Made by a program: the position numbers and the translations under genes. A DNA stretch of 64,000 nt from Dyella sp. RRB7 (GTDB lineage Bacteria; Pseudomonadota; Gammaproteobacteria; Xanthomonadales; Rhodanobacteraceae), in NCBI RefSeq assembly GCF_022761115.1, contig NZ_JAKWJS010000001.1, positions 868,001 through 932,000 of the forward strand, written 5' to 3'. Positions 35,454 through 44,253 of this stretch are shown in pieces (within the stretch, counting starts at the first letter, position 1; each line of letters opens with the position of its first letter). The notes beneath the pieces were generated by a model. The model was not told the origin of the DNA. It made no database searches and saw nothing but the letters and a program-made list of their open reading frames with translations.

Positions 35454-36287
35454 TTGAGCGCAACATCTTCGACCGGCAGCCTTGCCTGCGTCGGTATTGG
35501 CATCATGCTGGGTTCGCATATCACGCCGCTGGCGCGTAGCCATATCCAGACCGCTGACGTGGTGTTCGTTGCCGTCTCCGATGGCATCGTGGAGCTGTGG
35601 CTCAAGGAGATGCACGCGGACGTGCGCAGCCTCCAGCCGTTCTATGCCGAGGGCAAGCGACGCACCCAGACCTATCGCGAGATGGTCGACGCCATCCTGA
35701 CCGAAGTGCGTGCCGGCAAGCGGGTGTGTGCGGTGTTCTACGGCCATCCTGGCGTATTCGCCTGGGCGCCGCACCAGGCCATCAAGATGGCGCGCGCGGA
35801 GGGCTACCAGGCGCATATGGAGCCCGGCATCTCCTCCGAGGACTGTCTCTACGCCGACCTTGGCATCGACCCGGGCAGCATCGGCTGCCAGCATTTCGAT
35901 ACTACCCAGTTCATGCTTTACCGACGGCAGGTCGATCCCAGCGCGTGGCTGATCCTGTGGCAGGTTGGCCTGGCCGGCGAACAGACTGGCCATCGCTTTG
36001 CCACCGGCCCCGCCCACCGTCAGGTACTGGTGGATGTGCTGGCCCGCAACTATCCAGGGGACCATGAGGTCATCGTCTACCGGGCGGCCACGCTGCCCAC
36101 ACAGGCGCCACGCATGGAGCACATGCCGCTGGCGCGGCTGGTCGGGGCCGATCTCGACGGCGCCGATACGCTGGCGGTGCCCCCATCCCGCCCGCTGCAG
36201 GACGACCCCGAGATCCAGGCCCGGCTGGCGGCGCTGGACGACGCAACAGGGGTAGCCAGCGGTGCGCCAGGGCCGATTCCGGCGTAG
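35454..36287 (+). CDS. Borosin-type peptide backbone N-methyltransferase (split, SonM-like; tetrapyrrole-methylase fold)
   Basis: About 277 residues from TTG 35454, with AGGGGG eight bases upstream; the next upstream in-frame starts have no ribosome site. The fold opens LACVGIGIMLGSHITPLARS and continues with the SAM-binding loop YGHPGVFA (96-103), MEPGISSEDCLYADLGIDPG, FDTTQFMLYRRQVDPSAWLI and HEVIVYRAATLPTQAPRMEH. These features, especially EPGISxE, FxxTQFM and LPxQAPRxE, match the proteobacterial SonM and fungal OphMA borosin enzymes, not siroheme or cobalamin methylases. Y64, R70 and Y74 fall where the family has its catalytic Tyr-Arg-Tyr set. It should methylate backbone amides of the precursor encoded 116 bp downstream. 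Confidence 0.88.
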   Translation: MSATSSTGSLACVGIGIMLGSHITPLARSHIQTADVVFVAVSDGIVELWLKEMHADVRSLQPFYAEGKRRTQTYREMVDAILTEVRAGKRVCAVFYGHPGVFAWAPHQAIKMARAEGYQAHMEPGISSEDCLYADLGIDPGSIGCQHFDTTQFMLYRRQVDPSAWLILWQVGLAGEQTGHRFATGPAHRQVLVDVLARNYPGDHEVIVYRAATLPTQAPRMEHMPLARLVGADLDGADTLAVPPSRPLQDDPEIQARLAALDDATGVASGAPGPIPA

Positions 36288-36403
36288 ACATTCTTCGCTT
36301 CATTCAAGGTTATGATCGCCTTCTCCCGGTACTCCCCTGGGGAGAGGGGAAAGGCAAGGCGGGGGGGTGTCGTCTTTTTCAGACCATCAGGGGATTACAA
36401 GCC

Positions 36404-36742
36404 ATGTCGAGCATCATTGAGTTTCTGGAGCGGATGGGCGCGGACGCGCAATTGCGTCACGCCTCGCGGGAAGAGATTGCGGCGGCACTGGAGGAGACGC
36501 AGGTCGACTCCGCCCTGGGCGCTGCCATCATCGCCCGAAGCACTACCGATCTTTACTCCTTGCTGGATCTGAAGCCCATGTTCTGCACCCTCGAGAACCC
36601 GGGCCGCGATAAGGAGAAAGAGAAGGAAAAGGAAAAGGAGAAGGAGGGCGAGGACGGCGGTGGCAAGGACAAAGGCGACAAGAAAAAGAGCGCGCTTACT
36701 TTTTCCGTCGTTGGCCGCTCCACACTTAACGCACTAGCTTGA
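36404..36742 (+). CDS. Candidate split-borosin precursor peptide (112 aa)
   Basis: An ATG at 36404 is preceded by AGGGGA at 9-base spacing. Residues 1-65 (MSSIIEFLERMGADAQLRHA, then SREEIAAALEETQVDSALGA) are helical. Their size and pattern (FLExxGxDAQLRxA...) match borosin-binding leader domains of split precursors. A Cys-containing stretch (SLLDLKPMFCTLENPG) follows, then residues 69-95 form a Lys/Glu/Gly/Asp-only linker, and residues 96-112 (SALTFSVVGRSTLNALA) form a hydrophobic tail that could be the core to be N-methylated. Which segment is the core is inference. The gene lies directly downstream of the methyltransferase. No peptidase or transporter gene is nearby. Confidence 0.75.
   Translation: MSSIIEFLERMGADAQLRHASREEIAAALEETQVDSALGAAIIARSTTDLYSLLDLKPMFCTLENPGRDKEKEKEKEKEKEGEDGGGKDKGDKKKSALTFSVVGRSTLNALA
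36609..36645 (+). repeat. Hexanucleotide microrepeat encoding the Lys-Glu run
   Basis: A pure purine tract of AAGGAG/AAAGAG/AAGGAA units encodes alternating Lys-Glu within the precursor. Because the unit is six bases, slippage would lengthen or shorten the linker in steps of two residues without breaking the frame. Confidence 0.7.
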
Positions 36743-36749
36743 TTAGCTC

Positions 36750-38600
36750 ATGCTCCGGCTTGGCAAAACGGGTCGGAGGTTGCTAGGGGGCATCATCGCT
36801 CTCACGGGCATCTGCGTGGGCATGGCCGCACAGGCCATGCCCGCTTCCGATCCACCGGAGCAGCTTCTGCAGCGCGCCTTCAACATCAAGACGTCGAATC
36901 ACGATGAATTTCTCCGGATACTCGCGAAACTCCGCCTGGTAGCCGATAGCCTGCCACTCGACGAGCAGTGGTCACTGCGCTATCTCGAAGCCTGGCAGGC
37001 GGTTTTTGAAGGGAACGTATCCCGGGCCATCACTTCATTGCGGGCGATTTCCGAGCAGGCCCCCAGTCCTGCGCTGCGCCTGCGTGCCATGGCCACGATG
37101 GTCAATATCTTCGGCTTTGCCCATCGCTACGAAGAAGCATTCATCCAGCTCAATCGCCTGACCGAACTGCTACCCCAGGTTTCAGACCAGGGGGCACGCT
37201 ATGCCGCTATGGGTGAAGCCGCGCAATTCCTTATCGGCTCGCACCATTTCAAGCAGGCCATCGAATACGCCGACCAGATGCTGCAAAACATTCCGCCGGG
37301 CAAGAGTGCTTGCCACGCGGTTCGCTACAGGCTTCAGGCGCTCCTCCATGGCGGCAGCGCGCAGCTGACGCCTGCCGAGTTCCAGCAGGGCATCGACCTG
37401 TGCACGAAAGACAACGATTCCGTCTACGTGAACGCCATTCGTGCCGACATGGCGGCGCTCCTCCTGCAGAAAGGTCGTGCCACTGAGGCCATCCATGAGT
37501 TGGAGGAGCATTATGCCGAAGTGGCGGCTTACAAGTACGCCGCCCAGATGCAGTATTCCGACATGCTGCTGGCAAAAGGCTATTTCAGCCTGGGTGATCT
37601 TTCCAAGGCGCGCCAGTACGCGCTCGCCGTAGTCGATGGCAATGTGGAGAACGCTTACAGCGAAGCGCTGAGCCAGGCCTATGAGCTGCTGTATCAGATC
37701 GATAACCGGCTCGGTCACACCAGAGAAGCGCTTGCCTACCATGAAAAGTACATGGAGGCGGACAAGGGCTACCTCAGCGACGTCACCGCTGGTGCGCTGG
37801 CCTATGAAACCATCAAACAGCAGGTGCAAAGCCAGAAGAACCAGGTTGACGTACTCAACCGCCAGAACCAGATCCTGCAGCTGCAGCGCAAACTGGATCA
37901 CAAGGCCATGGAAACCAGCAGGCTGTACATCGCCCTACTGCTCAGCGTGATGGCCTACATCGCATTCTGGCTGTTGCGCACCAAGCGCTCGCAGCTGCGT
38001 TTCAAGCGGCTGGCCACGCGTGACAGCCTTACCAATATTTCCAGCAGGCAGCATTTCGTCGATGAGACGGAGTCCTCGCTGCGCCAGGCGGCGAAATCCA
38101 CGCGCAGTGCGTGCCTGATCCTGATGGACCTGGATCATTTCAAGCAGGTCAACGACACGCATGGTCACGTGATCGGCGACCTTGTGCTCAAGCGCGCGGT
38201 CGCCGCCTGCCAGCACCACCTGGGCCGCCATGACATTTTTGGCCGGTTTGGCGGCGAAGAGTTCGCCATCCTGATGCCCAACTGCGGTGCGACGCAGGCA
38301 CGCGAGCGCGCCGAACGCCTGCGCCAGGCCATTGCCGCCACGCCACTGTGGGGCGAGACGCGAAGCGTGGTGATTACCGCCAGCTTCGGCGTGGCCTCGA
38401 CCGATCGCAGCGGCTACGAACTGCGCCAGCTGATGATCGATGCCGACAACGCGCTGTATCAGGCCAAGCGCGAGGGCCGCAATCGCGTGGTCTACGAGGA
38501 CGGCAACGATCCCGTCGCGCCCACGCCGACCAACGTACAAGAGCAGGCCGTCGCCGTGCAGCCGGCCGACCTGCCGCGCCGGCACCAGCCCGCGGTCTGA
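36750..38600 (+). CDS. TPR-containing membrane diguanylate cyclase (GGEEF)
   Basis: A 616-residue protein. It has a signal/anchor (MLRLGKTGRRLLGGIIALTG onward, cleaved near AQA), a periplasmic helical-repeat sensor of TPR type (about residues 35-370, e.g. AYEELFIQL-like RYEEAFIQLNRLTELLP and ALAYHEKYMEADKGYL), a coiled coil (QSQKNQVDVLNRQNQILQLQ), one membrane helix (LYIALLLSVMAYIAFWLL), and a GGDEF domain. The active site is FGRFGGEEFAILMP, and LILMDLDHFKQVNDTHGHV carries the GTP and metal residues, so it should make cyclic di-GMP. The RxxD product-inhibition site is absent (GRHD). It starts 7 bp after the precursor stop, so coupling is likely. Its role in the borosin locus is unknown. Confidence 0.9.
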   Translation: MLRLGKTGRRLLGGIIALTGICVGMAAQAMPASDPPEQLLQRAFNIKTSNHDEFLRILAKLRLVADSLPLDEQWSLRYLEAWQAVFEGNVSRAITSLRAISEQAPSPALRLRAMATMVNIFGFAHRYEEAFIQLNRLTELLPQVSDQGARYAAMGEAAQFLIGSHHFKQAIEYADQMLQNIPPGKSACHAVRYRLQALLHGGSAQLTPAEFQQGIDLCTKDNDSVYVNAIRADMAALLLQKGRATEAIHELEEHYAEVAAYKYAAQMQYSDMLLAKGYFSLGDLSKARQYALAVVDGNVENAYSEALSQAYELLYQIDNRLGHTREALAYHEKYMEADKGYLSDVTAGALAYETIKQQVQSQKNQVDVLNRQNQILQLQRKLDHKAMETSRLYIALLLSVMAYIAFWLLRTKRSQLRFKRLATRDSLTNISSRQHFVDETESSLRQAAKSTRSACLILMDLDHFKQVNDTHGHVIGDLVLKRAVAACQHHLGRHDIFGRFGGEEFAILMPNCGATQARERAERLRQAIAATPLWGETRSVVITASFGVASTDRSGYELRQLMIDADNALYQAKREGRNRVVYEDGNDPVAPTPTNVQEQAVAVQPADLPRRHQPAV

Positions 38601-38638
38601 TCGCCGGCCGAACCGCGCATCGGCACGCCCTTGCCCGC

Positions 38639-41600
38639 TCAGCGGCGCGCGATGCCTGGCTGCCCGCGCAGCCCAAGCCCGATCAAGCTCGGCATCACCA
38701 GCAGCACCAGCGGATACTGCAGCGCAAGGCCGGCGATGATGGCGATGGCCAGCGGTTGCTGGATACCCGCGCCCTGCCCCAGCGCCAGGGCGAGCGGCAG
38801 CAGGGTAAGAATCGCGGCCAGCGTGGTCATGCTGATCGGGCGCAGGCGGTCGCGGCTGGCCGCGCGCAATGCCTCGTCCGGCGCCATCACGCGCGCCAGC
38901 GCGACGTATTCGGACACATAGAAAATCGCCATCTCGGTGCCCATGCCGATGATCATGGTCATGCCCATCATCGCCGTGATGTTGAGGTCCACCCCGCATA
39001 GCCATAGCGCGATGAAAACGGCAGTGGCCGAAAAGAGCGAGCAGCCCATGACGATCAGCGCCAGCCCCGGGCGTCCATACAGGAACAGCAGCAGCACGAG
39101 TTCGGCGACCAGCGCCAGCAGGAAGACCTTGCCCAGGCCGATAAAGGCGATCTGCTGTTGCTGGTACAGACCGCCGAGCTCATAACGCATGCCGGCGTCG
39201 AGCATGCCCGGCTCGGCCAGCCGTTTCTTGACGTCGCTGACGGCCGCGCCCATGCCGCGCCCCTCGATACGCGCGGTCACCGCCACCATCTGCTGCAGGT
39301 TCTCGCGCGAGATCTGCGGCTGGCCGTTTTCCGTGGCGATGGTGGCCACTCGACTGAGCGGAAACACGTGTCCATCCGGCGCGCGGATCGGCAATGCCAG
39401 CAACTGCGGGAGCCGCCATTCACCGGCATGGGGCATGCGCACGCGCACACCCACGCTCTTGGTGGCCTGCGGCAGCTGCGTGGCCACGACACCGGTAAGC
39501 GCGTTGTTCACCGCCTGGGTGACCGCTTCCACCGTCATGCCTTCGAAGGTGGCCTTGTCGGCATCGACCTTCACGTTGAGCGCATCGCCGGCCAGTTGCA
39601 CGCCGTCCTTGATCTCCACCACGCCGGGAATATCGGCGATGGCCTTGGCCACCTTCTGCGCCTGCGGCACCAGCCGGCTGGGATCGGCCGCGTAGAGCTT
39701 GATCTCGATGGGCTGGGGCACCGCGGTAAGGTCGCCGATCAAGTCCTCCATCAGCTGGGCCAGCTCCACCTCCACGCCGGGAATCTCGTGCTCGACGCGT
39801 TCGCGCACGGCGTTCATGACGTCCTCGGTGGGACGCGCGTGGTCCGGCTTCAGGCGCACGAAGAAATCACCGTGATACGACTGCCCCAGGTCACCGCCGA
39901 GGCCCGTGCCCAACCGGCGCGAGAAGGTGTCGACCTCGGGCATCTCGCGCAGGATGGCTTCGACCTGCGCCACTTGCCGTGCCGTCTCGGGCAACGACGT
40001 GCCCGGTCTGGTGTAGTAATCCATCACGAAGCCGCTTTCATCGGCCGACGGCATAAAGCCGGTAGACACGTGCGTGTAGGCCACGCCGCCCAACACCAGC
40101 AGCGGCACGATGGCGACGAGGAGCCAGGCCGGTCGCTTGAACAAGCCGTCGTACAGGCGCGCATGCAGGCGTGCGAGCCAGCTTTCATGGTCCAGGCCAG
40201 GGTCATGCCAACGCGTGAAATCCACCAGGCGCCGCAACAGCGGCGGCACGACCCACGCGGTGACCAGCCACGACACGGTGAGCGCGCAGGCCATGGTGAC
40301 CGACAGCGCCTTGGAGAACGCACCGGTGACACCACTGAGCAAGCCCAGTGGAATAAAGACGATCAGCGTGGCCAGGCTCGAACCGGTGAGCGGCGGCAGA
40401 AATTCGCGCGCGGCCGGCAATACCGCATCCGGCCCACCGGTAACGGGCGCGCCGGCACGACGCGCCACGTGCTCGACCATCACGATCACATCATCGATCA
40501 CCAGGCCCACCGCCGCCGCGATGCCGCCGAGGGTCATGATGTTGAAGCTCATGCCGAGGACTTGCAGCAGCAGCACAGTGACCGCCAGCGTGATCGGCAC
40601 TACCAGCAGGGCGATCAGCGTCACGCGCAGGTTGCGCAGAAACAGCAGCAGCACCGCCGCCGCCAGCAGCAGGCCGATCACCACGGCATCGCGCACGCTG
40701 TGGGCGGACTCCACCACCAGCTCGCTCTGGTCATACCAGGGCTTGAGCTTGACCCCGGCCGGCAGACGGAAGCCGGCGAGCTTTTCGCGCACCTGGCTGG
40801 CGATCTGCACCGCATTGCCATCGGGTTGTTCGTAGACGTTGAACAGCACGGCGGGGCGGCCGTCTTCGCTCACCTTGATCCATTGCGGCACATAGCCATC
40901 GTGCACCGTGGCGACGTCGGACAGGCGCACCCAACCGTGCGCATCGTTCTTCACCACGATCTGCCGGATGGCGTCGATGCGGCTCAACGAGTGATCCGCC
41001 ACGACCAGATAGAGCTGGTTGCGATCCTGCAGGCGGCCAACGGCCTGCAACTGGTTGGCACCCGCCAATGCGGTGGACAGGTCGTCCAGGCTGAGGCCGT
41101 ACTGGGCGAGCCTGCGTGGATCGGCTTCCACCTGCAGCTCCGCCGTTTCGCCGCCCTGCACGTCGACGCGCGCCAGGCCCTGCACCGATGCCAGCAACGG
41201 CACGATCTGGTATTGCGCCAGGTCACGCAGCGCCACGGGCGACAACGTGTCCGACTGCAACGCATAGGAGATGATCGGATAGACCGTGGGGTCCATGCGC
41301 CGCACGTTATAGGTGGCGCCCGGCGGCAAGCTGGGCAGCACGCGGGCGATGGCCGAGTCCACCTGCAGGGTCGACGCGATCATGTCGCGGCCCCAGCCGA
41401 AGTCGATGGAGATCTGCGCGGAACCCCGGGTGGTTTCCGAACGCAGGCCTTCCACGCCGGGAACGATGCGGATGGCTTCTTCCACCGGCCGGGTGAGCAG
41501 CAGCGAAGTCTGATCGGCGGGACGATCGCCCGCATCCAGGTCGACCACCACGCGCGGGAAGGACACTTGCGGAAACAGCCCCACCGGCAGCGTCAACGCG

Positions 41601-41683
41601 CTGGCCAACCCGGCCAGGGCCAGCGCAAACGCCACGATCACGATGGCACGCGCGTGCCTGGCGAGAAACACCGGCGCACTCAT
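38639..41683 (-). CDS. RND-family efflux transporter, inner-membrane pump
   Basis: A 1014-residue RND transporter with twelve membrane helices and two periplasmic porter halves. Typical segments are LARHARAIVIVAFALALAGL at the N-terminus, VLLLFLRNLRVTLIALLVVP, helix 4 with GLVIDDVIVMVEHVARR (the Asp-Asp proton relay), SLATLIVFIPLGLLSGVTGA and MTMIIGMGTEMAIFYVSEYV. It resembles HAE1/heavy-metal-like RND pumps of the shorter type. Its start overlaps the adaptor stop by 4 bp (ATGA), giving the operon TolC, adaptor, pump. The substrate could be drugs, solvents or metals; methionine clusters diagnostic of CusA are not evident. Confidence 0.94.
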   Translation of the reverse strand: MSAPVFLARHARAIVIVAFALALAGLASALTLPVGLFPQVSFPRVVVDLDAGDRPADQTSLLLTRPVEEAIRIVPGVEGLRSETTRGSAQISIDFGWGRDMIASTLQVDSAIARVLPSLPPGATYNVRRMDPTVYPIISYALQSDTLSPVALRDLAQYQIVPLLASVQGLARVDVQGGETAELQVEADPRRLAQYGLSLDDLSTALAGANQLQAVGRLQDRNQLYLVVADHSLSRIDAIRQIVVKNDAHGWVRLSDVATVHDGYVPQWIKVSEDGRPAVLFNVYEQPDGNAVQIASQVREKLAGFRLPAGVKLKPWYDQSELVVESAHSVRDAVVIGLLLAAAVLLLFLRNLRVTLIALLVVPITLAVTVLLLQVLGMSFNIMTLGGIAAAVGLVIDDVIVMVEHVARRAGAPVTGGPDAVLPAAREFLPPLTGSSLATLIVFIPLGLLSGVTGAFSKALSVTMACALTVSWLVTAWVVPPLLRRLVDFTRWHDPGLDHESWLARLHARLYDGLFKRPAWLLVAIVPLLVLGGVAYTHVSTGFMPSADESGFVMDYYTRPGTSLPETARQVAQVEAILREMPEVDTFSRRLGTGLGGDLGQSYHGDFFVRLKPDHARPTEDVMNAVRERVEHEIPGVEVELAQLMEDLIGDLTAVPQPIEIKLYAADPSRLVPQAQKVAKAIADIPGVVEIKDGVQLAGDALNVKVDADKATFEGMTVEAVTQAVNNALTGVVATQLPQATKSVGVRVRMPHAGEWRLPQLLALPIRAPDGHVFPLSRVATIATENGQPQISRENLQQMVAVTARIEGRGMGAAVSDVKKRLAEPGMLDAGMRYELGGLYQQQQIAFIGLGKVFLLALVAELVLLLFLYGRPGLALIVMGCSLFSATAVFIALWLCGVDLNITAMMGMTMIIGMGTEMAIFYVSEYVALARVMAPDEALRAASRDRLRPISMTTLAAILTLLPLALALGQGAGIQQPLAIAIIAGLALQYPLVLLVMPSLIGLGLRGQPGIARR

Positions 41684-42726
41684 GGATGCTTGTCCGCTGC
41701 CATGCTGCGCACCGCCATGCCGTCGTCGAGCTGGGTGGCGCCTACCGTCACCAGCGGACGCTTCGCATCCAGCGCGCCGGTGGCCACGCTCACGCTGTCG
41801 CTTTCACCCAGGATGCGAACCGGCACCCGCATGGCCTTGTTGTCGGCCACCTGGAACACATAGCGATCGCCCTCGTCGCCCTGCACCGCGTCGCGCGGCA
41901 ACAGCCAGCCCTGCCACTGGCCCACCACGATCTCGGCACGGAAACCCTCGCCCGCCAACAGCGGGCCATCAGGCACCACTTCCACGTCGAGCTGGTGCGT
42001 GCGCGGATTCAGGGCGTGGGCCACGCGACGGACCGTGCCATGCAGCGGCGTGGCGGCATCCAGCGGCGCGAGCTCGACCTTGTCCCCCACCTGCACGCGA
42101 TCCACCGCCGCGCGCTCGATGCCCACCGTCACCACCAGCCCATCGCCACGCTGCACGGAAAGCAACGGGGCGCCGGGCGGCAACACATCACCCTGCGCGG
42201 CCACGATGCTGGCCACGGTGCCATCGAAGGGCACCGTCAGCTCCATCGTCGCGCCGCGGCCCTGCTGCCGCACCAGCGCATCGAGACTGGCTTGCGCGTC
42301 CCGCAGGGCCTTGTCGGCCTGTTCCCACTGGTCGCGCGTGGCCAGTTGCTGGGCCAGCAATTGCCCGGTGTGGATGCGTTGCGCCTGCGCCAGCTGCAGC
42401 GCGCTCACGCCCTGCTGGTACGCCGCCACCGCGGAAGGCGCCAGCGCGAAGGTAAGCAAGGGCTGTCCGCGCTTCACCGGCGCACCCGCCGTCACCAACC
42501 AGCGCGCCACCTGCCCCGCGGCCTGCACGCTGATGACCTGCGCGGCATCTGCGGCGGGTTCGGCGGTGCCGTACGCGGTGACCCGTTCGGGCAGGCTGCC
42601 CTGTTGCAGCGGCACGGTGGACACGGCCGCGCTGACGGCACCATCGTCCGCCGCCTCTTCGCCGGAACATGCGGCCAGGGCCAGCACGGCGCTCGCCGCA
42701 AACAAGCATCGCAGTAGGGACATCAT
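41680..42726 (-). CDS. RND efflux periplasmic adaptor subunit (lipoprotein)
   Basis: A 348-residue membrane-fusion protein with lipobox VLALAAC (MMSLLRCLFAASAVLALAAC). It has a barrel-sandwich start AAGQVARWLVTAGAPVKRGQ, a coiled-coil hairpin (AVAAYQQGVSALQLAQAQRI, LATRDQWEQADKALRDAQAS), TVPFDGTVASIVAAQGDVLP closing the lipoyl domain, and a beta-barrel/MP domain ending GATQLDDGMAVRSM. It bridges the RND pump and the TolC channel. It overlaps both neighbours by 4 bp, so the three subunits are translated together. Confidence 0.93.
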   Translation of the reverse strand: MMSLLRCLFAASAVLALAACSGEEAADDGAVSAAVSTVPLQQGSLPERVTAYGTAEPAADAAQVISVQAAGQVARWLVTAGAPVKRGQPLLTFALAPSAVAAYQQGVSALQLAQAQRIHTGQLLAQQLATRDQWEQADKALRDAQASLDALVRQQGRGATMELTVPFDGTVASIVAAQGDVLPPGAPLLSVQRGDGLVVTVGIERAAVDRVQVGDKVELAPLDAATPLHGTVRRVAHALNPRTHQLDVEVVPDGPLLAGEGFRAEIVVGQWQGWLLPRDAVQGDEGDRYVFQVADNKAMRVPVRILGESDSVSVATGALDAKRPLVTVGATQLDDGMAVRSMAADKHP

Positions 42727-44084
42727 GGGGCGGTCGGATCCTGTTGCAGTGAAGTGGGCATGCCGCTGCCAACCAGCAGCTCCAGCGCGGCCTGCTGTTC
42801 CAGCAAGGCTTGCTCGGTGGCGATCACGGCCATCTGGCGATTGATCGCGGCGACCTTGAGGTCGACCTGATTGCGCAGGTCGAGCAGGCCCGAGCGCGAG
42901 GCCTGATCGGCCTGGGCCGCCGCCTGCGCGGCGTCATGGGCGGCCGGCAGCAACGCCAGCCATTGCTCGTGGCATTGCGCGTACTGCGCCAGCAGTGCAT
43001 CGACTTCGTCGCGCGACGTGGCCAGGCGCGTGGTGTATTCGACATGCAGCTGCTCGCGCGTGGCGCGGGCGATGGCGACATTGCCCTGGTTTTGATCGAA
43101 CACCGGCAGCGCAAACGTCACCGCGGGCCCGCCATTGCGCACGCGGCTGTTGTCCTGCGAGGCGGCATAACCGAACGACAGCGGCGGAAACTGCGCGAGC
43201 ACGGCGGCGCGCAGCGTGGCTTCCTGCGCCCGATAACCCAGCTGCAGTGCCACCAGGTCGGGACGCCGATGGCTGATGCTGTCGGCCTGCTCGCGAATCG
43301 ATGCGACGTCCACGTTGGCCGGAGGCAGCGGCGAAGCCAGCGGCACGACCACCTCGGGCCTGAGCCCAAGCAGGGCCGCCAGTTGCTGTTGCTGATCGAG
43401 GCGACGGCGCTGCAGGTCATCCAGCGTGGCGCGCGCATCGGCCGCCGCGGCGAGATCGGACGCGGTGGCCACCCGTTCCATGTTGCCCGCATCCACGGCA
43501 TGGATGATGCGCGACTCGCGCTGCGCCAGCGCATCCAGTGCCTGTTGCTGCAGCTGGATCAGGCGATCGCCTTCGACCAGGTCGATCACCAGCAACCGGG
43601 CCTTGCCCAGCGTCTGCCACTGCTCCCACAGCAGGCTCGCATCCACCGCGTCGGCGCTGGCCCTGGCGGCCTCGCGACGGGGCCTGAGAGTGATGAGCGC
43701 GGTGACGTCCTCGCTGATCGACGCCGTCCATGCGGTGGCATCCCCCACGCCCGACAGCAGGTAACCGGCGCTGCCGCCGAGCACCGGATTGGGCATTACG
43801 CTGTCCTGGCGGCGCTGGGCTTGCGCGGCATCGTGGCGCGCCTGCACGCTGCGCAGGTCGGGGTTGTTGAGCAGCACCAACCGCTGCACCGCCTGGCTGT
43901 CCAGCGGCTGTCCGCCTGCCGTGTAGCCGCGCAGCTGCGATAGCGACGACGCCGACGACGCCTGTACGGGCAGCGGCTTGGCCCGATAGCTGGCGCAGCC
44001 GGCAAGGCAAGCGCCGATCAGGACGATGGCAACCCGCCCCGTCCACGCGGATACCTTCTGGATGGGCAAAGACGACAGTCGCAC
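42723..44084 (-). CDS. TolC-family outer-membrane efflux lipoprotein
   Basis: A 453-residue outer-membrane factor with a lipoprotein signal (VAIVLIGACLAGC). It shows the two repeated OEP halves: VLLNNPDLRSVQARHDAAQA and RRPDLVALQLGYRAQEATLR, each with long alpha-helical hairpins, and LPVFDQNQGNVAIARATREQ before the second barrel strands. It forms the exit channel of the tripartite efflux system. It is the first gene of the pump operon. The 169 bp upstream, to the sensor kinase stop, contain a GTCATCCC-type hairpin repeat and probably the promoter. Confidence 0.93.
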   Translation of the reverse strand: MRLSSLPIQKVSAWTGRVAIVLIGACLAGCASYRAKPLPVQASSASSLSQLRGYTAGGQPLDSQAVQRLVLLNNPDLRSVQARHDAAQAQRRQDSVMPNPVLGGSAGYLLSGVGDATAWTASISEDVTALITLRPRREAARASADAVDASLLWEQWQTLGKARLLVIDLVEGDRLIQLQQQALDALAQRESRIIHAVDAGNMERVATASDLAAAADARATLDDLQRRRLDQQQQLAALLGLRPEVVVPLASPLPPANVDVASIREQADSISHRRPDLVALQLGYRAQEATLRAAVLAQFPPLSFGYAASQDNSRVRNGGPAVTFALPVFDQNQGNVAIARATREQLHVEYTTRLATSRDEVDALLAQYAQCHEQWLALLPAAHDAAQAAAQADQASRSGLLDLRNQVDLKVAAINRQMAVIATEQALLEQQAALELLVGSGMPTSLQQDPTAP

Positions 44085-44211
44085 CGGCGATCCCTAAACG
44101 ATGGGGAACCAACACCCTAACCGGGCTGGCTTAGCGTTGACTTTGTGGCGGACGGCTTTGCACGCTTGGGTGATCGAGGTGCGCCTAACCAAGTCGCCAC
44201 CGTCAACCTCG

Positions 44212-44235
44212 TCATCCCTGCGAAAGCGGGGATGA
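44212..44235. repeat. Short hairpin repeat TCATCCC-N10-GGGATGA
   Basis: A perfect 7-bp inverted repeat around a CGAAAG-containing loop between the TolC-family gene and the sensor kinase. It resembles the GTCATtCC-CGAAAG-GGaATGAC dispersed elements seen in many proteobacterial genomes. No second copy was seen in this window. Confidence 0.55.
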
Positions 44236-44253
44236 GGGGTACCTGTATGGCTG

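Noticed and set aside
36336-36362. CCCC-TGGGG hairpin between methyltransferase and precursor as a terminator
   Set aside because: Loop too short and no T-run adjacent; the two genes are more likely co-transcribed.
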